From Pseudomonas tremae (GTDB lineage: Bacteria; Pseudomonadota; Gammaproteobacteria; Pseudomonadales; Pseudomonadaceae): a DNA stretch of 64,000 nucleotides. The translations under genes were made by a program, and so were the position numbers. How positions within the stretch are numbered: position 1 is the stretch's first letter; each line of letters opens with the position of its first letter. The notes under the pieces were generated by a model that saw only the letters and a list, made by a program, of their open reading frames with translations, made no database searches and was not told the DNA's origin. This document shows, one piece after another, positions 1 to 7,929 of this stretch. The DNA lies in NCBI RefSeq assembly GCF_001401155.1, contig NZ_LJRO01000458.1, forward strand, positions 208,746 through 272,745. The letters are read 5' to 3'.

Positions 1-853
1 TGTATTCCTGCCCACTCTCCACCGCCATACGGCAAGCCTCCGCCAAGATATCTCTCAGAGCGCGGCGGGAGCAGTACGTGATGTACGCTCCATCGACCAA
101 GGCCGTTGTCGTGGCGTTCTTTTTCAGATTGGCCAGGAGAGTGTTATTCACGACTGATGGCTGCATCAGGGGCATGTAGTACAAATAGCCTCGAATGAAC
201 GACTCGCCCTCATAATCGTTGTCCCATGGTGAGAGCGTGGCCACCCTGAGGTTGAATCGGGACTTCAACGTGTCGTCCTCCCCATAGACCTTATTCAGCC
301 CTTTAGGTGTCCCGCTCAGGATCACATTTAGCTGCCAGTCGGCCCCAGCAAAGCCTTTGATAGCGCCGTACTCTCGGTTCATCCGCTTCTCCGACAACGT
401 CTGTTCTACCAGAGGGATCTCATCGATGAACACGCCGCGCACGTTGTTTTCCCTGATCAGCCTCTGCGCTATCCCTGCGTCCCGATACGACTGGTTAAGG
501 ATTCTTTTATAGAATTTGGTACCAATCTCGGCCAGGAAGAGCTTCATGATGTTGAGGTTTGCAATGTTCTTGACGAGATCGATGTAGATTACTTTTCCCG
601 CCCACTTGGATTCCGGCATGGAGCTTTGCGTTTGCCACCGTTGACCCAATGAAGATTTTCCGAGACCAGGAAGCGCGACCAAGGACATGCCGGGATTAGA
701 GGTGGTACGAGGCAAAGACAACAACCGTTGGACACTCTGTTCAGCCGCCATCGCCGTAGGGTGCAGCAGGAAAATCTCGCGCATGCAGGCCAGCGCCCTC
801 TCCTCGCGAGGCAATTCCAACAGTTGCTGAGTCCTTTCATTGAGGTGATTCAT
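1..853 (-). CDS. TniB/TnsC-like transposition AAA ATPase (3' end outside window)
   Basis: The ATG at 853 overlaps the transposase stop as ATGA (850-853), so the two are translationally coupled. About 284 codons are visible and the frame stays open to the left edge. Walker A is at about residues 60-68 (ALPGLGKSS) and Walker B at about 140-146 (GVFIDEIP), followed by an ATPase core that includes an SGT sensor-like segment. In Tn7, Mu and Tn5053 relatives this ATPase links target selection to the DDE transposase. The first Walker glycine is replaced by alanine, as seen in some AAA proteins. TniB and TnsC cannot be separated without the C-terminus. Confidence 0.85.
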   Translation of the reverse strand, partial: MNHLNERTQQLLELPREERALACMREIFLLHPTAMAAEQSVQRLLSLPRTTSNPGMSLVALPGLGKSSLGQRWQTQSSMPESKWAGKVIYIDLVKNIANLNIMKLFLAEIGTKFYKRILNQSYRDAGIAQRLIRENNVRGVFIDEIPLVEQTLSEKRMNREYGAIKGFAGADWQLNVILSGTPKGLNKVYGEDDTLKSRFNLRVATLSPWDNDYEGESFIRGYLYYMPLMQPSVVNNTLLANLKKNATTTALVDGAYITYCSRRALRDILAEACRMAVESGQEY

Positions 854-2748
854 AGATCATCATCTCCCATCATCGGAGGGGCTGGGCCGCGCTGCCGTTG
901 AGCGCTATCCTCAGGTTTTTTGTCGCCGGCACCTTTTGTAGCGTTGTCGAGGCCTGTAGGGAGCAACGTAGACGCCACACGCTCCTGCAGAGCAGCTGAT
1001 TCTTCGAGCCTTCTCCGCTCGCTATCAGTAACCAGGCTTTTCATCAGATCTCGTTGATCATTAATCATGTGCAGTCCAGCATCGGTCACCTCGCCCCGGG
1101 GCAGGCCAGACTTTCGCTTGATATTCCACTCCCACATCGTTTTTGGAACATAGAGTGGATGACTCTTGTCGATACCCTCGTTATTCTTCAGTTCTATTAC
1201 ATGCCATTTATCTTCAAACTCAACCCAGGCACGCCTTAGGTTGTTATGGTCAAGTTTGACCCGGACACGCGCGCCAACTTTATTTCTGTATGGCCCAACT
1301 TTATAAAGCAGACCTAAAGTTAATATCCCTTCACGCCGAACTCTTACATAGCGCTCATGCATGGCATCTATTCTAAACTGAAGAGGATCCTTCACAGTCC
1401 TTGGAGCTTTTATCACCCCATCCTGGATTCCAAAACTTTTTATCCACAGTTGGTTTGGAGTAAAGCCATCTCCGGGAGTCTCATGCCAAATACAAATCTG
1501 AGTTATGATTAGTATGAATAAGTCAGTAACGCTATACGTCGCCGTAGACTGGGGATCTTCGCCACGTGCAATCTTTCGATTGGAGGCTATCGCACCTTTT
1601 AATCTTTGCATAAATAAAGGATTTATCTTGCCGAATCCTCGCTCGACCTCTCCTCCACTCTGGGGGCGCATTCGATTGTCAGGCTCTATACCGTGTTTAG
1701 CTAGCGCTGCTAAAACAGTTTTTGCATTCAAATCCCCGCCGCCATCGACACGATAGAGCTCTCCGGCGCCGTACTGTATCCAGAAATACGATCCCGAAAG
1801 TCCAAATTCTACAAGCAGGTCGGCCTTAGGCGTTACGGCCATCAACATAGCATCAGCAAGAGTATTTCTGGATGGGTATCGATACGAAAGCGAAAACCCT
1901 AGGAATGACCGAGTATGATCATCCACAATTATCGTCAGGTTGGGTCTACCGAGCCATTCTCCAGTTTCAGGATCCACGGCGTGACAGTCTAGCGGGCTGT
2001 TGTCTGCATGGACAATCTGCAGAGCGTGAGTGGTCAAGACTCCACTGTCGAATGTATCAAACTTATCTCGCGCAGCTTTCACTCCTTTGTTGCTAGCAAG
2101 AGCCTGGCGAGCTGAAATCTGGGCGTATCGTCTCCGGATGGTCGCATCTGCCGGGGCTTTCTGATTACGTTGCAAACAGCGAGCACGAACTCCATTTATG
2201 ACAGCCTTTACTGTCCCACCTGGGCCAGTATGATCCTCGACGATAGCAGTAGCTATGATGTCTTCGATATCCTTATCAAAACGGGTATCGCCTTTGCGTC
2301 GCCCTGGTTTGCCAGGAATAAGCGATTCCCAACTGGGCCACTGCCGATATTTCGCTAAGAGCTCATTGAGAATTGTTAACTTAACGTCTAGCGTCGTCAT
2401 TGCGTGCAGCTTATCTTCTTTCGTTACCTCGTCAGCTTCATGCAACGGCTTGATGACTCGCTCTCTCGCCTTAGCTACCAAGATCTGCTCAGGTGTGTAA
2501 CGGGATGCTGGTTTGGGTTCGCTGTCCTCTTTCGCTCGCTGCTCGGCATCAGCCAGCGTTTGAACTCGTATACGATCTGTAGCCTCTGAATTAATTTTCT
2601 CCAGACTACCCCGTGGAGCGAGGAAAGGCGGTGTCAGCCTGTCTGAGGCCTGGACGATATAGCTGTCCGATGCAACGTCGTATTCAGTAACCGTGAAAAG
2701 GCCACTGCGATCTTTGCTGAACACGGGCTCGCCGACGTTGAATTCCAT
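850..2748 (-). CDS. TnsB/TniA-like DDE transposase
   Basis: This 632-residue protein has the rve integrase core typical of Mu, TniA and TnsB transposases. The probable catalytic triad is D249 (in HADNSPLD), D335 (in RVDGGGD) and E369 (in GGEVERGFG), giving the D,D-35-E spacing of the family. An N-terminal region of about 240 residues should hold the helix-turn-helix modules that bind transposon ends. A C-terminal Mu-type beta domain and a charged tail (last 60 residues) would contact the ATPase partner. It would cut and join transposon ends. It lies 3 bp after the 184-residue gene and overlaps the ATPase gene by 4 bp. All key residues seem intact, so it is probably active. Confidence 0.9.
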   Translation of the reverse strand: MEFNVGEPVFSKDRSGLFTVTEYDVASDSYIVQASDRLTPPFLAPRGSLEKINSEATDRIRVQTLADAEQRAKEDSEPKPASRYTPEQILVAKARERVIKPLHEADEVTKEDKLHAMTTLDVKLTILNELLAKYRQWPSWESLIPGKPGRRKGDTRFDKDIEDIIATAIVEDHTGPGGTVKAVINGVRARCLQRNQKAPADATIRRRYAQISARQALASNKGVKAARDKFDTFDSGVLTTHALQIVHADNSPLDCHAVDPETGEWLGRPNLTIIVDDHTRSFLGFSLSYRYPSRNTLADAMLMAVTPKADLLVEFGLSGSYFWIQYGAGELYRVDGGGDLNAKTVLAALAKHGIEPDNRMRPQSGGEVERGFGKINPLFMQRLKGAIASNRKIARGEDPQSTATYSVTDLFILIITQICIWHETPGDGFTPNQLWIKSFGIQDGVIKAPRTVKDPLQFRIDAMHERYVRVRREGILTLGLLYKVGPYRNKVGARVRVKLDHNNLRRAWVEFEDKWHVIELKNNEGIDKSHPLYVPKTMWEWNIKRKSGLPRGEVTDAGLHMINDQRDLMKSLVTDSERRRLEESAALQERVASTLLPTGLDNATKGAGDKKPEDSAQRQRGPAPPMMGDDDL

Positions 2749-2751
2749 CGG

Positions 2752-3306
2752 TCACTGCTGCCGTAGCTTGACTTTAGTGCTGTATTTATCGCCTTTCAAC
2801 TGCCCCAGTTGAGCCCGAAACAGATGGTCGCGGTAGACCCCCAATCGCGATCGCACAAAACCGAGCGTTGGGCGCGGAAGGCCCAATAGGTCGCACCGTG
2901 CGCAGATATGTCTCCAGCAATTGGCGACGGAATATTCAGGATGGGAAAACATCTTATATTCATGCTGGATGATGTACGTAGTTACGGCAGGAAGCCGATA
3001 GCTGGCGTCAGCCAAGGACGTGATTTCGAGGTACTCATACATAGAATGCCCCCCACTCTGAGGCGCTTCTGGAGCAACCAGAGAGCTGAAGAGCTTCCGA
3101 GCCTTTTTGATTTCAACAGCCATGTGCTCTTCAAACGCACCGGTACCGTCAGGAATGACACGCACGCGCGAAGGGGGCAGCGTAAGCCGGAGACCATCGG
3201 AAAGCCTGCAGAGGCGAACTGCCTCGCGAGGTGGCTTGTGGATGCTGGTGACGATCAGCAGATCTGGGTGGATGTCCGAATTGGCGAAAGCCCCTACGTA
3301 GGTCAT
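2752..3306 (-). CDS. Unknown 184-residue protein in the TnsA position
   Basis: This is the first gene of the transposition operon, 3 bp upstream of the transposase. Its ATG at 3306 lies about 250 bp inside the transposon end. In Tn7 this slot holds the endonuclease TnsA, but I see no convincing E..D..QxK nuclease signature here and the protein is shorter than Tn7 TnsA. The N-terminal part (TYVGAFANSD..LLIVTSI) looks like a compact beta domain. The C-terminal half is rich in aromatic residues and Cys/His (CWRHICARCDLLGLP, about residues 130-145). It could be a divergent TnsA, an accessory DNA-binding protein or something new. Function is left open. Confidence 0.6.
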   Translation of the reverse strand: MTYVGAFANSDIHPDLLIVTSIHKPPREAVRLCRLSDGLRLTLPPSRVRVIPDGTGAFEEHMAVEIKKARKLFSSLVAPEAPQSGGHSMYEYLEITSLADASYRLPAVTTYIIQHEYKMFSHPEYSVANCWRHICARCDLLGLPRPTLGFVRSRLGVYRDHLFRAQLGQLKGDKYSTKVKLRQQ

Positions 3307-3402
3307 TGCTCGACTCCAAGGTAGCGACCGGTATGGTCGGAAAGCTATTGGAGGAAAGAATAGACGCAGGTGGCCAGCGGTGTAGACCGCTTGTCCAAAT
3401 TA

Positions 3403-3553
3403 CCGGAGATATGTAACCTATTGATTTATATAGACTACGTTTCACTTATCACCGTTTTTTTGGTTAAAATTGTCGGAGTTTAGTGAAAGCTAATTTTTTA
3501 GTTTCGGGATTTCAATGGGTTACGGAACGGCCGGAGATAAGTGAAATTGGACA
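3403..3553. repeat. Transposon terminus with repeated transposase-binding-type sites
   Basis: Four related sites are visible: CCGGAGATATGTAAC (3403-3417), an inverted copy TTTCACTTATCACCG (3440-3454), TCGGAGTTTAGTGAAA (3473-3488) and CCGGAGATAAGTGAAA (3531-3546). The last sits directly against ACA at 3551-3553, which would be the TGT tip of the element. Several spaced copies of one short motif next to a TGT tip is how TnsB/TniA sites are laid out in known elements. The shared core is GGAGATAAGTGAAA. The span to 3306 would also have to contain the operon promoter. Confidence 0.65.
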
Positions 3554-3742
3554 GATCTGTGGCCGCCTTCACCAACCTAATGTGAGCGCTGGTAAAAAAT
3601 GGAATGCAGCGCTTTCAGCTCCTGAGTTTTCTGCTGCTCGGGCGTCCTCGGGCGTCAGGGCTTTGCTCTGAGGCGTTACTCCGCTGCGCTCCTGCTGGAG
3701 CTGGCTCACCCAACTCCGAAATCGTTACACCACTACACTTAG

Positions 3743-4183
3743 TCACAGAGAGGCCCTGAGCAAATGAACCGCCGATAACTGTTTTTCTGCTTCGCAAGCT
3801 GTAAGAGTTCTTTCACAGTATTCTCGACTCAGAAAAACGATTGTGTCATTACCGTCAGGATTGTCGGAATAACCAGGGTGTTTTGAAATTTCTGTGAGCA
3901 AGTCTTCGGAGACTGGAGCGACATGAAAATGCGCGTTGAAACCGAGAGAAAATCCCAATTTGTAAAACATTACTTTGTACGGGGAATAAACCTTTGCCAG
4001 CAGACGTTCCGAGGTTTTCATCACTAAACCTAGAGATGACATGGCTTCGTCGCTCAAATCGCTGAGACCTGAAGCCGTCTCTTCAGACGAAATTATCAAA
4101 TACCCGTCATAACGTGAATCTCGCCGATGAGTCACTATCCAGTGGGGGTGGCTGAAACTCTTAGCTCGTCCATGTGGCTCCTG
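3743..4183 (-). pseudogene. HIT-family protein, damaged 5' end
   Basis: The reading frame carries a HIT-type hydrolase fold. It has YDGYLIISS near the N-terminus, KLGFSLGFNAHFHVAP with the His-x-His part of the histidine triad, and a C-terminal DGNDTIVFLSREYCERTL segment. The only possible start is a GTG at 4135, but family-like sequence (HGRAKSFSHPHWIV) continues upstream in frame to a TAG at 4184-4186, with no ATG. An out-of-frame ATG at 4173 could reach it only through a frameshift in the run of five C near 4148. The N-terminus is therefore probably lost or shifted. HIT proteins cleave dinucleoside polyphosphates or related nucleotides. The gene lies just outside the transposon end. Confidence 0.55.
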
Positions 4184-4288
4184 CTAAACGACGTGTTTTA
4201 TGACCGTTAGGCCGACTGGTACAACCTAAATTTTTTGCCCAATGATATGCAACCAAGTTACCGCTGACCACTGATGAGTAGATTATGA

Positions 4289-4651
4289 ATGACCGATGCT
4301 CAAGATGTCTGGAGCGAGCATGGCCTGGCCAGTCGCCTCATCCGCGCCTACCCTACCCCGCGCGATAAATCCCCAAGAAGCCTGATATTCATGAGCAAGC
4401 ATCAGAACCGTCAGCAACTCCTCCCGGTGTATGCATTAGGCCCTAGAGTTGGGGCTTACTGCTATAACACCCTTCATTTGTATGCGTCCGGTGCTGCTTT
4501 ACTTGCGGCTGGAATGATATGGTCAACCCCTGAATTAGGCGCGATAGGTGCTCTATGGCTGGCGCACGCTGGTTTTGATCGAATGCTCGGCTATGGCCTG
4601 AAGTTACCACAAGGCTTCACTTATACCCACCTAGGTAAAATCGGTCGTTGA
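4289..4651 (+). pseudogene. DUF4260 protein, N-terminal half replaced
   Basis: The last 70 residues match the conserved end of DUF4260 membrane proteins: LGPRVGAYCYNTLHLY, then a hydrophobic stretch, then WLAHAGFDRMLGYGLKLPQGF and THLGKIG. The first 45 or so residues are polar (QDVWSEHGLASRLIRAYPTPRDK) and do not resemble the hydrophobic first helix expected there. The gene has probably lost its 5' end by rearrangement and now opens with unrelated sequence. A shorter start at ATG 4391 is also possible. The function of the family is unknown. Confidence 0.6.
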
Positions 4652-4890
4652 TAAGTAGGCAGCCTTTCCATGGTTCGCTCCTAAGCGCACGAGCACCGCG
4701 CCCGGGCAGCAAAAAATTCAGGAGTTCGAAGCACGGATCGCCCGTCTTGAGCGGGAGAAATCCATTGCCTGCAACACCGCTGGAACGACGGGGGTGTGAC
4801 CTGGAGACACCTCACGATTGGTGGACACGTTGGGTTATTCAATACTGGTCAATACCCCGCTTTTTGATCCGCTCAGCAAAGGTGATAAAA

Positions 4891-6000
4891 ATGTTTGACT
4901 TCGGCATTCTCATGAAAAGCCACTGCACTCCCCCAGGACCTCTGTGCCTGCTAATGGCTTTGACACTGTGTGCGCCTTTCTCAATAGCCCATGCAGCAAA
5001 CCCGCACCCCAACTCGACAGGTATAAACGCGACAAAAAGCGGCACCCAAATGAACGACATTCCCCCACGCCTTCAATGGGAAGCAAACTATGGTTATTGC
5101 GGTGAAACGGCGCTCATCAGTGCCAGCCTTTACTATGGCCAATACGTTTCACAGTTCGATGCCCGCGCAATCGCAAGCCCGAACATCAGGCAATCCAAGC
5201 GTGGAAGTCAGTTACTGTTGGGGGTGAACGATGCGGCTGCTGCCGCTAAAATGCGCCTGAAAGCTGTTGAGTGGAACAGCCCTATTATGGCGAATGCAAA
5301 CGAATTCCTGGCATGGGTCAAGGGCAATGTGTTGGTCGGTTACCCGGTCATCATCGGCGTTTACGAGAATTTTTCTCAGTTCGAAAATGAAAATGGGAGC
5401 CAAGGCGATGGTGAATACGACCATATCGTTCCCGTCATTGGAGTATCGTCTAGCAAACCCGCTACCCAACCTGCTGCCTATTACGCTGATGACGCCATTA
5501 CATTCAGCGATAACGGTCTTTGGTCGCCCGATAGAAAGCCGGCCTATCTTTACCGCTTTAACTTCGGAGCATTTCAGGCGAATCGAGAAGAAGCCAATGA
5601 CGAGAATCGACCGGTGTATTCATTATCCAGCGGCGGAAAAAACTATGGCGTGGCCATCACCGGGATTATCGACCGGGACGGCAAGACGCTTCCGGTTCGC
5701 CTCACCACCGATGTGAATGAAGAAAAACCGGCGATGGATGAAAACTCCAATAGCCGTCCTGATTCCGCGAATCTGAACTTGAACGTCACTGTCTCGGGGC
5801 TCAAGCCAGGCGTGGCGTACAACCTGTATCGATACAACAGCTTCGACAACGTGCCTGAGTCAGGTTTTAACGCAAAAGCATCGAAAGCGAACAAACACTG
5901 GGAGATCAACATCAAAGAGGGGGCGACTTACGTACTGAAAGAAACTGTACGTTCAGATCAGGTCGCCGTATACCGAGCCGTTCCAGGGACGGCTCCATAA
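4891..6000 (+). CDS. Secreted C39-like cysteine peptidase-like protein
   Basis: The start at 4891 is chosen for the good ribosome site AAGGTG just upstream; ATG 4912 is possible, while the longer frame from 4648 has no family support. A signal peptide (LCLLMALTLCAPFSIAHA, about residues 18-36) predicts export. Papain/C39-like catalytic features follow: C70 in ANYGYCGETA, H178 in GEYDHIVPVIGV and D207/N208 in FSDNGLWSP. The last 130 residues form a beta-rich domain (LNLNVTVSGLKPGVAYNLYRYN), like a fibronectin-type or carbohydrate-adjacent module. It may cut peptides or proteins outside the inner membrane. Substrate is unknown. It stands alone between the degenerate genes and the GlxA-type regulator. 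Confidence 0.65.
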   Translation: MFDFGILMKSHCTPPGPLCLLMALTLCAPFSIAHAANPHPNSTGINATKSGTQMNDIPPRLQWEANYGYCGETALISASLYYGQYVSQFDARAIASPNIRQSKRGSQLLLGVNDAAAAAKMRLKAVEWNSPIMANANEFLAWVKGNVLVGYPVIIGVYENFSQFENENGSQGDGEYDHIVPVIGVSSSKPATQPAAYYADDAITFSDNGLWSPDRKPAYLYRFNFGAFQANREEANDENRPVYSLSSGGKNYGVAITGIIDRDGKTLPVRLTTDVNEEKPAMDENSNSRPDSANLNLNVTVSGLKPGVAYNLYRYNSFDNVPESGFNAKASKANKHWEINIKEGATYVLKETVRSDQVAVYRAVPGTAP

Positions 6001-6089
6001 GCCAGCCAGTGCGGGCACATGAGCGGCGCGCAGTGGCAGCAGGACTTTCATTAGCTATGCGATTGCTGCGATGTTCAGGTGAAGAGAAG

Positions 6090-7103
6090 ATGGTCGAGAG
6101 AAGAGAATTCAGCCGTACAACATTGCGCAAAAATTTCCGCTATCTGGACAATGACGAAAGAGAAATACCGTCCCAGGCCAGCATTGGTTTCTTGCTGCTT
6201 CAGAACTTCTCACTGCCCGCCTTCACCCAGGCCCTGGATACCGTGGTCACCGCGAACCTGCTAAGGCCTAATCTTTTCACATCCAGAACGTTCGGGTTGA
6301 CCGAGCATGAAATTCAGAGCGATCTGGGGCTGATCATCCGTCCCGATGCTGTTCTAAATGTCAGCGAACTCAAGGAGCTTGATCTTCTCGTCGTCTGCGG
6401 CGGCTATAGGACTGAGCTCAAAATCGATCCATCTCTTACGGCCCTGCTTCGCACGGCTTCGGAATGCGATGTGATTCTGGCCGGCTTATGGAATGGCGCA
6501 TGGTTCCTGGGCGCTGCCGGGCTTCTTGATGGATACCGATGTGCCATTCACCCCGAACACCGATCTGCGCTGGCCGAGATATCCAGAATCACCCATGTGA
6601 CCAGTGAGGCCTATGTGCTGGATCGAAACCGAATGACTGCTTCGAGCCCGGTCGGCGCATTTCAGATGGTGTTGGAGTGGATCAAGGGCCTGCATGATAA
6701 GGAGCTGGTTGAGGGCATCGAGGACATTCTGTCTTTCGAAGCCTCTCGTTATCGCAGGATCAAACCGTCAAGGCATCTGTCCGTCAGTGCTCCATTGAGG
6801 GAGGTCGTCAAACTGATGGACTCAAACCTTGAGGAACCTCTGGAACTGGAACAATTGGCCGTTTATGCGGGACGGTCCCGGCGTCAGATCGAGAGGCTGT
6901 TCAAGGAGCAACTCGGCACCACGCCGCAGCGCTATTATCTAGAGTTACGTATAACCGAGGCCCGTCGCCTTATTCAGCACACCGATCTCTCTCTCACAGA
7001 GGTCGCAGTCGCCTGTGGTTTCGTCTCACCGAGCCACTTCAGCACGTGTTACAGCTCTTACTTCGGCTACCGACCTTCCAAGGAAAGTCGGCACGCCATT
7101 TAA
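6090..7103 (+). CDS. GlxA-type regulator (DJ-1/PfpI domain plus AraC HTH)
   Basis: ATG 6090 follows AGGTGAAG, while the longer frame from 6009 lacks a ribosome site. Residues about 30-200 form a DJ-1/PfpI-like glutamine amidotransferase domain (SIGFLLLQNFSLPAF, LDLLVVCGG, ILAGLWNGAWFLGAAGLLDG). The usual nucleophile Cys of the elbow is replaced by Asn/Gly, so it is a sensor and not an enzyme. Residues about 235-335 are an AraC-type double helix-turn-helix with LTEVAVACGFVSPSHFS and YFGYRPS. Pseudomonas relatives (ArgR, GbdR, CdhR) control amino acid, betaine or carnitine use. The ligand and targets of this one are not evident from its neighbours. Confidence 0.85.
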   Translation: MVERREFSRTTLRKNFRYLDNDEREIPSQASIGFLLLQNFSLPAFTQALDTVVTANLLRPNLFTSRTFGLTEHEIQSDLGLIIRPDAVLNVSELKELDLLVVCGGYRTELKIDPSLTALLRTASECDVILAGLWNGAWFLGAAGLLDGYRCAIHPEHRSALAEISRITHVTSEAYVLDRNRMTASSPVGAFQMVLEWIKGLHDKELVEGIEDILSFEASRYRRIKPSRHLSVSAPLREVVKLMDSNLEEPLELEQLAVYAGRSRRQIERLFKEQLGTTPQRYYLELRITEARRLIQHTDLSLTEVAVACGFVSPSHFSTCYSSYFGYRPSKESRHAI

Positions 7104-7251
7104 CGCATCTCCTCAACCAGCACAAATTGCTACATCGCTCCAGGCTGGATCCGCTTTGAAATCCGGCTATCCCCGGCTTCGCGCCTGATTGATGTTGAAC
7201 CCGCGAAGAGGTGAGGCATCAGAGACATTGTCGACCACAGGAGTTTGCAAC

Positions 7252-7392
7252 ATGCAGAAAACCCCAAAAACGCTGTTTCTAATCCTATCCGTGACTGTAG
7301 CCTTGTCGGGGTGCTTTGATAATTCTGACAGTGAGCAGGGGACGAAAAATAATCCCGATAACGGCTCATCGGTACAAATGGAGAAGCGCTAG
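7252..7392 (+). CDS. Small lipoprotein, 46 residues
   Basis: Start ATG 7252 follows ACAGGAG. The protein has a short basic N-terminus, a hydrophobic stretch and a lipobox VALSGC, with the acylated Cys at about residue 21. Asp at the next-but-one position is followed by a short polar, Asn/Asp/Ser-rich tail. It is therefore predicted to be an exported and lipidated small protein. No family is recognised. It sits between a regulator and tspO on the same strand; cotranscription with tspO is possible but unproved. Confidence 0.6.
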   Translation: MQKTPKTLFLILSVTVALSGCFDNSDSEQGTKNNPDNGSSVQMEKR

Positions 7393-7407
7393 GCGAGCGT
7401 CGCTCGC
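7393..7407 (+). other. Small hairpin GCGAGC-GTC-GCTCGC
   Basis: A perfect 6-bp stem with a 3-base loop begins right after the lipoprotein stop codon and about 50 bp before tspO. There is no following T-run, so it is not a classic intrinsic terminator. It may stabilise the upstream 3' end. Confidence 0.3.
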
Positions 7408-7457
7408 AGAAGCCGTACCAGATCGTTCCACCACATCGCTATCGCTCAGGATGACAC

Positions 7458-7898
7458 ATGACCTTCTATATCTTTCTTCTAGCCTGCTGCGCCGCAGCAG
7501 CAACCGGCATCATCTTCAAACCAGGCGCATGGTACGAGTCCCTTAAGAAACCTGCTTTCACTCCGCCGAACTGGGCATTTCCAGTGGCATGGACCACGAT
7601 CTATCTGCTCCTCGCCTGGGCAGGCTATCGCTTGACCCTGATCCCCGGCAGCGAGACCGTGCTGGCGCTGTGGGCTGCCCAGATTGCGCTGAATACGTTG
7701 TGGACGCCGGTGTTTTTTGGCGCAAACCGCCTTGTAGCTGCAATGGTGATTCTGGTCTTGCTATGGATTGTTGTCGCCACAATGATCGTAATGGCGTTGC
7801 AGCTGGATATCGTTACAGGGCTGATTTTATTCCCGTATCTGGTGTGGCTCTCGGTAGCTGCGGCGCTGAACTTTTCCATTCTGCGCCACAATCGATAA
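7458..7898 (+). CDS. tspO: TspO/MBR family membrane protein
   Basis: This 146-residue protein has five predicted membrane helices and the family signature. KPAFTPPNWAFPVAWTTIY contains the conserved W-x-P-P-type loop. W/N-rich helix III (AQIALNTLWTPVFFG) and a terminal AALNFSI helix follow. TspO proteins bind tetrapyrroles and sterol-like ligands and affect porphyrin handling and stress responses in bacteria. Length and topology are normal. The gene is followed convergently by the DUF2252 gene. Confidence 0.9.
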   Translation: MTFYIFLLACCAAAATGIIFKPGAWYESLKKPAFTPPNWAFPVAWTTIYLLLAWAGYRLTLIPGSETVLALWAAQIALNTLWTPVFFGANRLVAAMVILVLLWIVVATMIVMALQLDIVTGLILFPYLVWLSVAAALNFSILRHNR

Positions 7899-7929
7899 TT
7901 GCCATTCCGTTTGAACGAGGGATAAAGCG

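Larger units (their letters stand above)
1..3553 (-). mobile_element. One end of a Tn7/Tn5053-like transposon (partial)
   Basis: Three closely packed minus-strand genes (TniB/TnsC-like ATPase, TnsB-like DDE transposase, small upstream protein) lie inside a terminus that carries repeated sites and ends in ACA at 3551-3553. Read inward, the terminus begins TGTCCAATTTCACTTATC. In Tn7 relatives the transposition genes are transcribed away from the right end, which matches this layout. The other end, any TniQ/TnsD targeting gene and the cargo lie left of the window, so transposon type and completeness cannot be judged. The boundary at 3553 is inferred from TG..CA convention and the last repeat; no target duplication can be checked. 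Confidence 0.65.

Noticed and set aside
2752..3306. Calling the first transposon gene TnsA
   Set aside because: The expected nuclease residues could not be identified by eye; only its position supports the name.
2908..3324. 138-codon plus-strand frame opposite the 184-residue gene
   Set aside because: Shadow of the minus-strand gene, with no ribosome site and no recognisable family.
3615..3797. 60-codon minus-strand frame downstream of the HIT gene
   Set aside because: Overlaps the HIT frame end, low-complexity Ala/Gly/Arg composition, no ribosome site.
4648..4890. 81-residue N-terminal extension of the C39-like protein
   Set aside because: It would place the signal peptide inside the protein; AAGGTG precedes ATG 4891.
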